In this document: piece after piece, positions 5,602 through 6,478 of the stretch
Position numbering within the stretch: the first letter of the stretch is position 1
How the letters are laid out: the number at the start of each line of letters is the position of its first letter
Assembly: GCA_031177555.1 (NCBI GenBank)
Contig: JAPSGM010000112.1
Location: forward strand, 1 to 6,478
DNA: 6,478 nucleotides
Reading direction: 5' to 3'
Source of the DNA: Chloroflexota bacterium
Lineage (GTDB): Bacteria; Chloroflexota; Limnocylindria; QHBO01
The notes under the pieces: generated by a model
The model's database searches: none
The model's input: only the letters and a program-made list of their open reading frames with translations
What the model was told of the DNA's origin: nothing
Translations under genes and position numbers: made by a program

Positions 5602-6478
5602 GTGATCGAGGTCGAGGGGCTGCGTCGCGACTTCGGGCGGCTGGTCGCCGTCCACGACGTCTCGTTCAGCGTGGCCGACGGCGAGATCTTCGGCCTGCTG
5701 GGCCCGAACGGGGCCGGCAAGACGACGACCGTGCGCATCCTTGCCGGCCTCATCCGTCCCACCGACGGCCGCGCCACGATCAACGGCCACGAGCTGGGCG
5801 GCCGGACGCAGCGCATTCGCGCGCTGACCGGCATCCTGACCGAGTCGCCGGGCCTCCACGACAAGCTCACCGCGGCACAGAACCTCGCCTACTACGGCCG
5901 CCTGTACGGCATGCCCGACCGGGACCTGCGCGCCGCGGTCGCGCGCTACCTGGACGTGGTCGGCATGTCCGAGCACGCCGATCGCCGCGTCGGCGGCTTC
6001 AGCAAGGGAATGCGCCAGAAGATCGCCATCGCGCGGGCGCTCCTGCACGAGCCGGAGGTGATCTACCTGGACGAGCCGACCAGCGGGCTGGATCCCTCGG
6101 CTGCCAAGACCGTGCGCGACTTCGTCGCCTCGCTGCGGGAGCTCGGCCGCTCGATCGTGGTCTGCACTCACAACCTGGACGAGGCCGAGCGCCTGTGCGA
6201 CCGCATCGCGATCATGCGCGGCACGCTGCTGCGCGTCGACACGCCGGCCGGACTCCGGCGCAACGGCCGCAACCCGACCGTGCGGGTGGAGCTCAACGGG
6301 GCGCGCGGGCCGGACTCCTTCGTCGACCTGCTGGCCAGGCTGCCGTACGTACTCGGGGCGCGGGCCAGCGATGAGGAGGGGTCGCTCCTCGTCGAGCTGG
6401 CGGACCCACCGCGCGAGACCCCGGACCTGGTGGCGGCGCTGGTGGGTGCCGGGGCGCGCATCAGCGGCGTGCGCGAGG
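5602..6478 (+). CDS. ABC-2/NatA-type transporter ATP-binding protein, 3' end cut by window edge
   Basis: There are 292 visible residues and no stop before the right edge. It is the cytoplasmic ATPase that powers a membrane permease, most likely an ABC-2 exporter. Motifs in order are Walker A 'GPNGAGKTT' (34-42), a Q-loop region 'GILTESPGLHDKLT' (77-90) with Glu81 in place of the usual Gln, the signature 'GGFSKGMRQK' (131-140, SKGM instead of SGGQ, as in NatA-like proteins), Walker B 'VIYLDEPTSGLD' (153-164) with catalytic Glu158, and the switch His190 in 'CTHNLDEAERLCD'. After about residue 215 comes a C-terminal accessory domain typical of this group. I chose GTG 5602 because it gives the complete first strand 'VIEVEGLRRDFG'; the first in-frame ATG is far inside the domain, at residue 104. 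A permease gene is expected just downstream, outside the window. The transported substrate cannot be told from this part. Confidence 0.93.
   Translation, partial: MIEVEGLRRDFGRLVAVHDVSFSVADGEIFGLLGPNGAGKTTTVRILAGLIRPTDGRATINGHELGGRTQRIRALTGILTESPGLHDKLTAAQNLAYYGRLYGMPDRDLRAAVARYLDVVGMSEHADRRVGGFSKGMRQKIAIARALLHEPEVIYLDEPTSGLDPSAAKTVRDFVASLRELGRSIVVCTHNLDEAERLCDRIAIMRGTLLRVDTPAGLRRNGRNPTVRVELNGARGPDSFVDLLARLPYVLGARASDEEGSLLVELADPPRETPDLVAALVGAGARISGVRE

Noticed and set aside
4630..6171. A long minus-strand frame running through the NUDIX gene, the intergenic region and the ABC gene
   Set aside because: It crosses three clearly coding regions in the wrong frame or strand and shows no recognisable domain.
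1..6478. Search for tRNA/rRNA genes, CRISPR repeats, insertion sequences, attachment sites and riboswitches
   Set aside because: No tandem or spaced direct repeats, transposase motifs, tRNA-like arms or conserved leader structures were seen. No gap between genes exceeds 91 bases.

Overview
The window is gene-dense and very GC-rich (about 70% or more by eye). It carries seven protein-coding genes, no RNA genes, no mobile elements and no CRISPR array. The base composition, the archaeal-like short nicotinate phosphoribosyltransferase, the bacterial type IB topoisomerase and TANNNT hexamers set just upstream of start codons suggest a high-GC soil or freshwater bacterium. Chloroflexota (Limnocylindria-like) or Actinomycetota are the best guesses. 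This is inference, because no marker gene is present.

Left part (1-3835, + strand): four tightly packed genes that look like one operon. They are the end of a small YbjN-like protein; a secreted, membrane-anchored M1-like (gluzincin) peptidase homologue whose zinc motif reads HQVGH instead of HExxH; pncB (nicotinate phosphoribosyltransferase, NAD salvage); and a three-TPR protein. Junctions are ATGA overlaps (gene 1/2 and gene 2/3) and a 10-base gap (gene 3/4). A possible internal promoter sits just before pncB.

Middle part (3857-5510, - strand): a two-gene unit convergent with the first. A NUDIX hydrolase of the ADP-ribose pyrophosphatase type is transcribed first, followed by a DNA topoisomerase IB with its complete catalytic pentad. 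The convergent stop codons are separated by 21 bases holding a GC-rich imperfect hairpin.

Right part (5511-6478): a 91-base divergent intergenic region with a -10-like hexamer in each direction and a 7-base inverted repeat, then a GTG-started ABC-2/NatA-type ATPase that runs off the right edge. Its permease presumably lies beyond the window.

Functionally, pncB makes NAD precursor and the NUDIX enzyme probably recycles ADP-ribose, so two NAD-related genes lie close together but in different transcription units. No clearly new multi-gene system is visible. The items most worth a second look are the peptidase homologue with a Gln in place of the catalytic Glu, and the recurring leaderless-type promoter arrangement.
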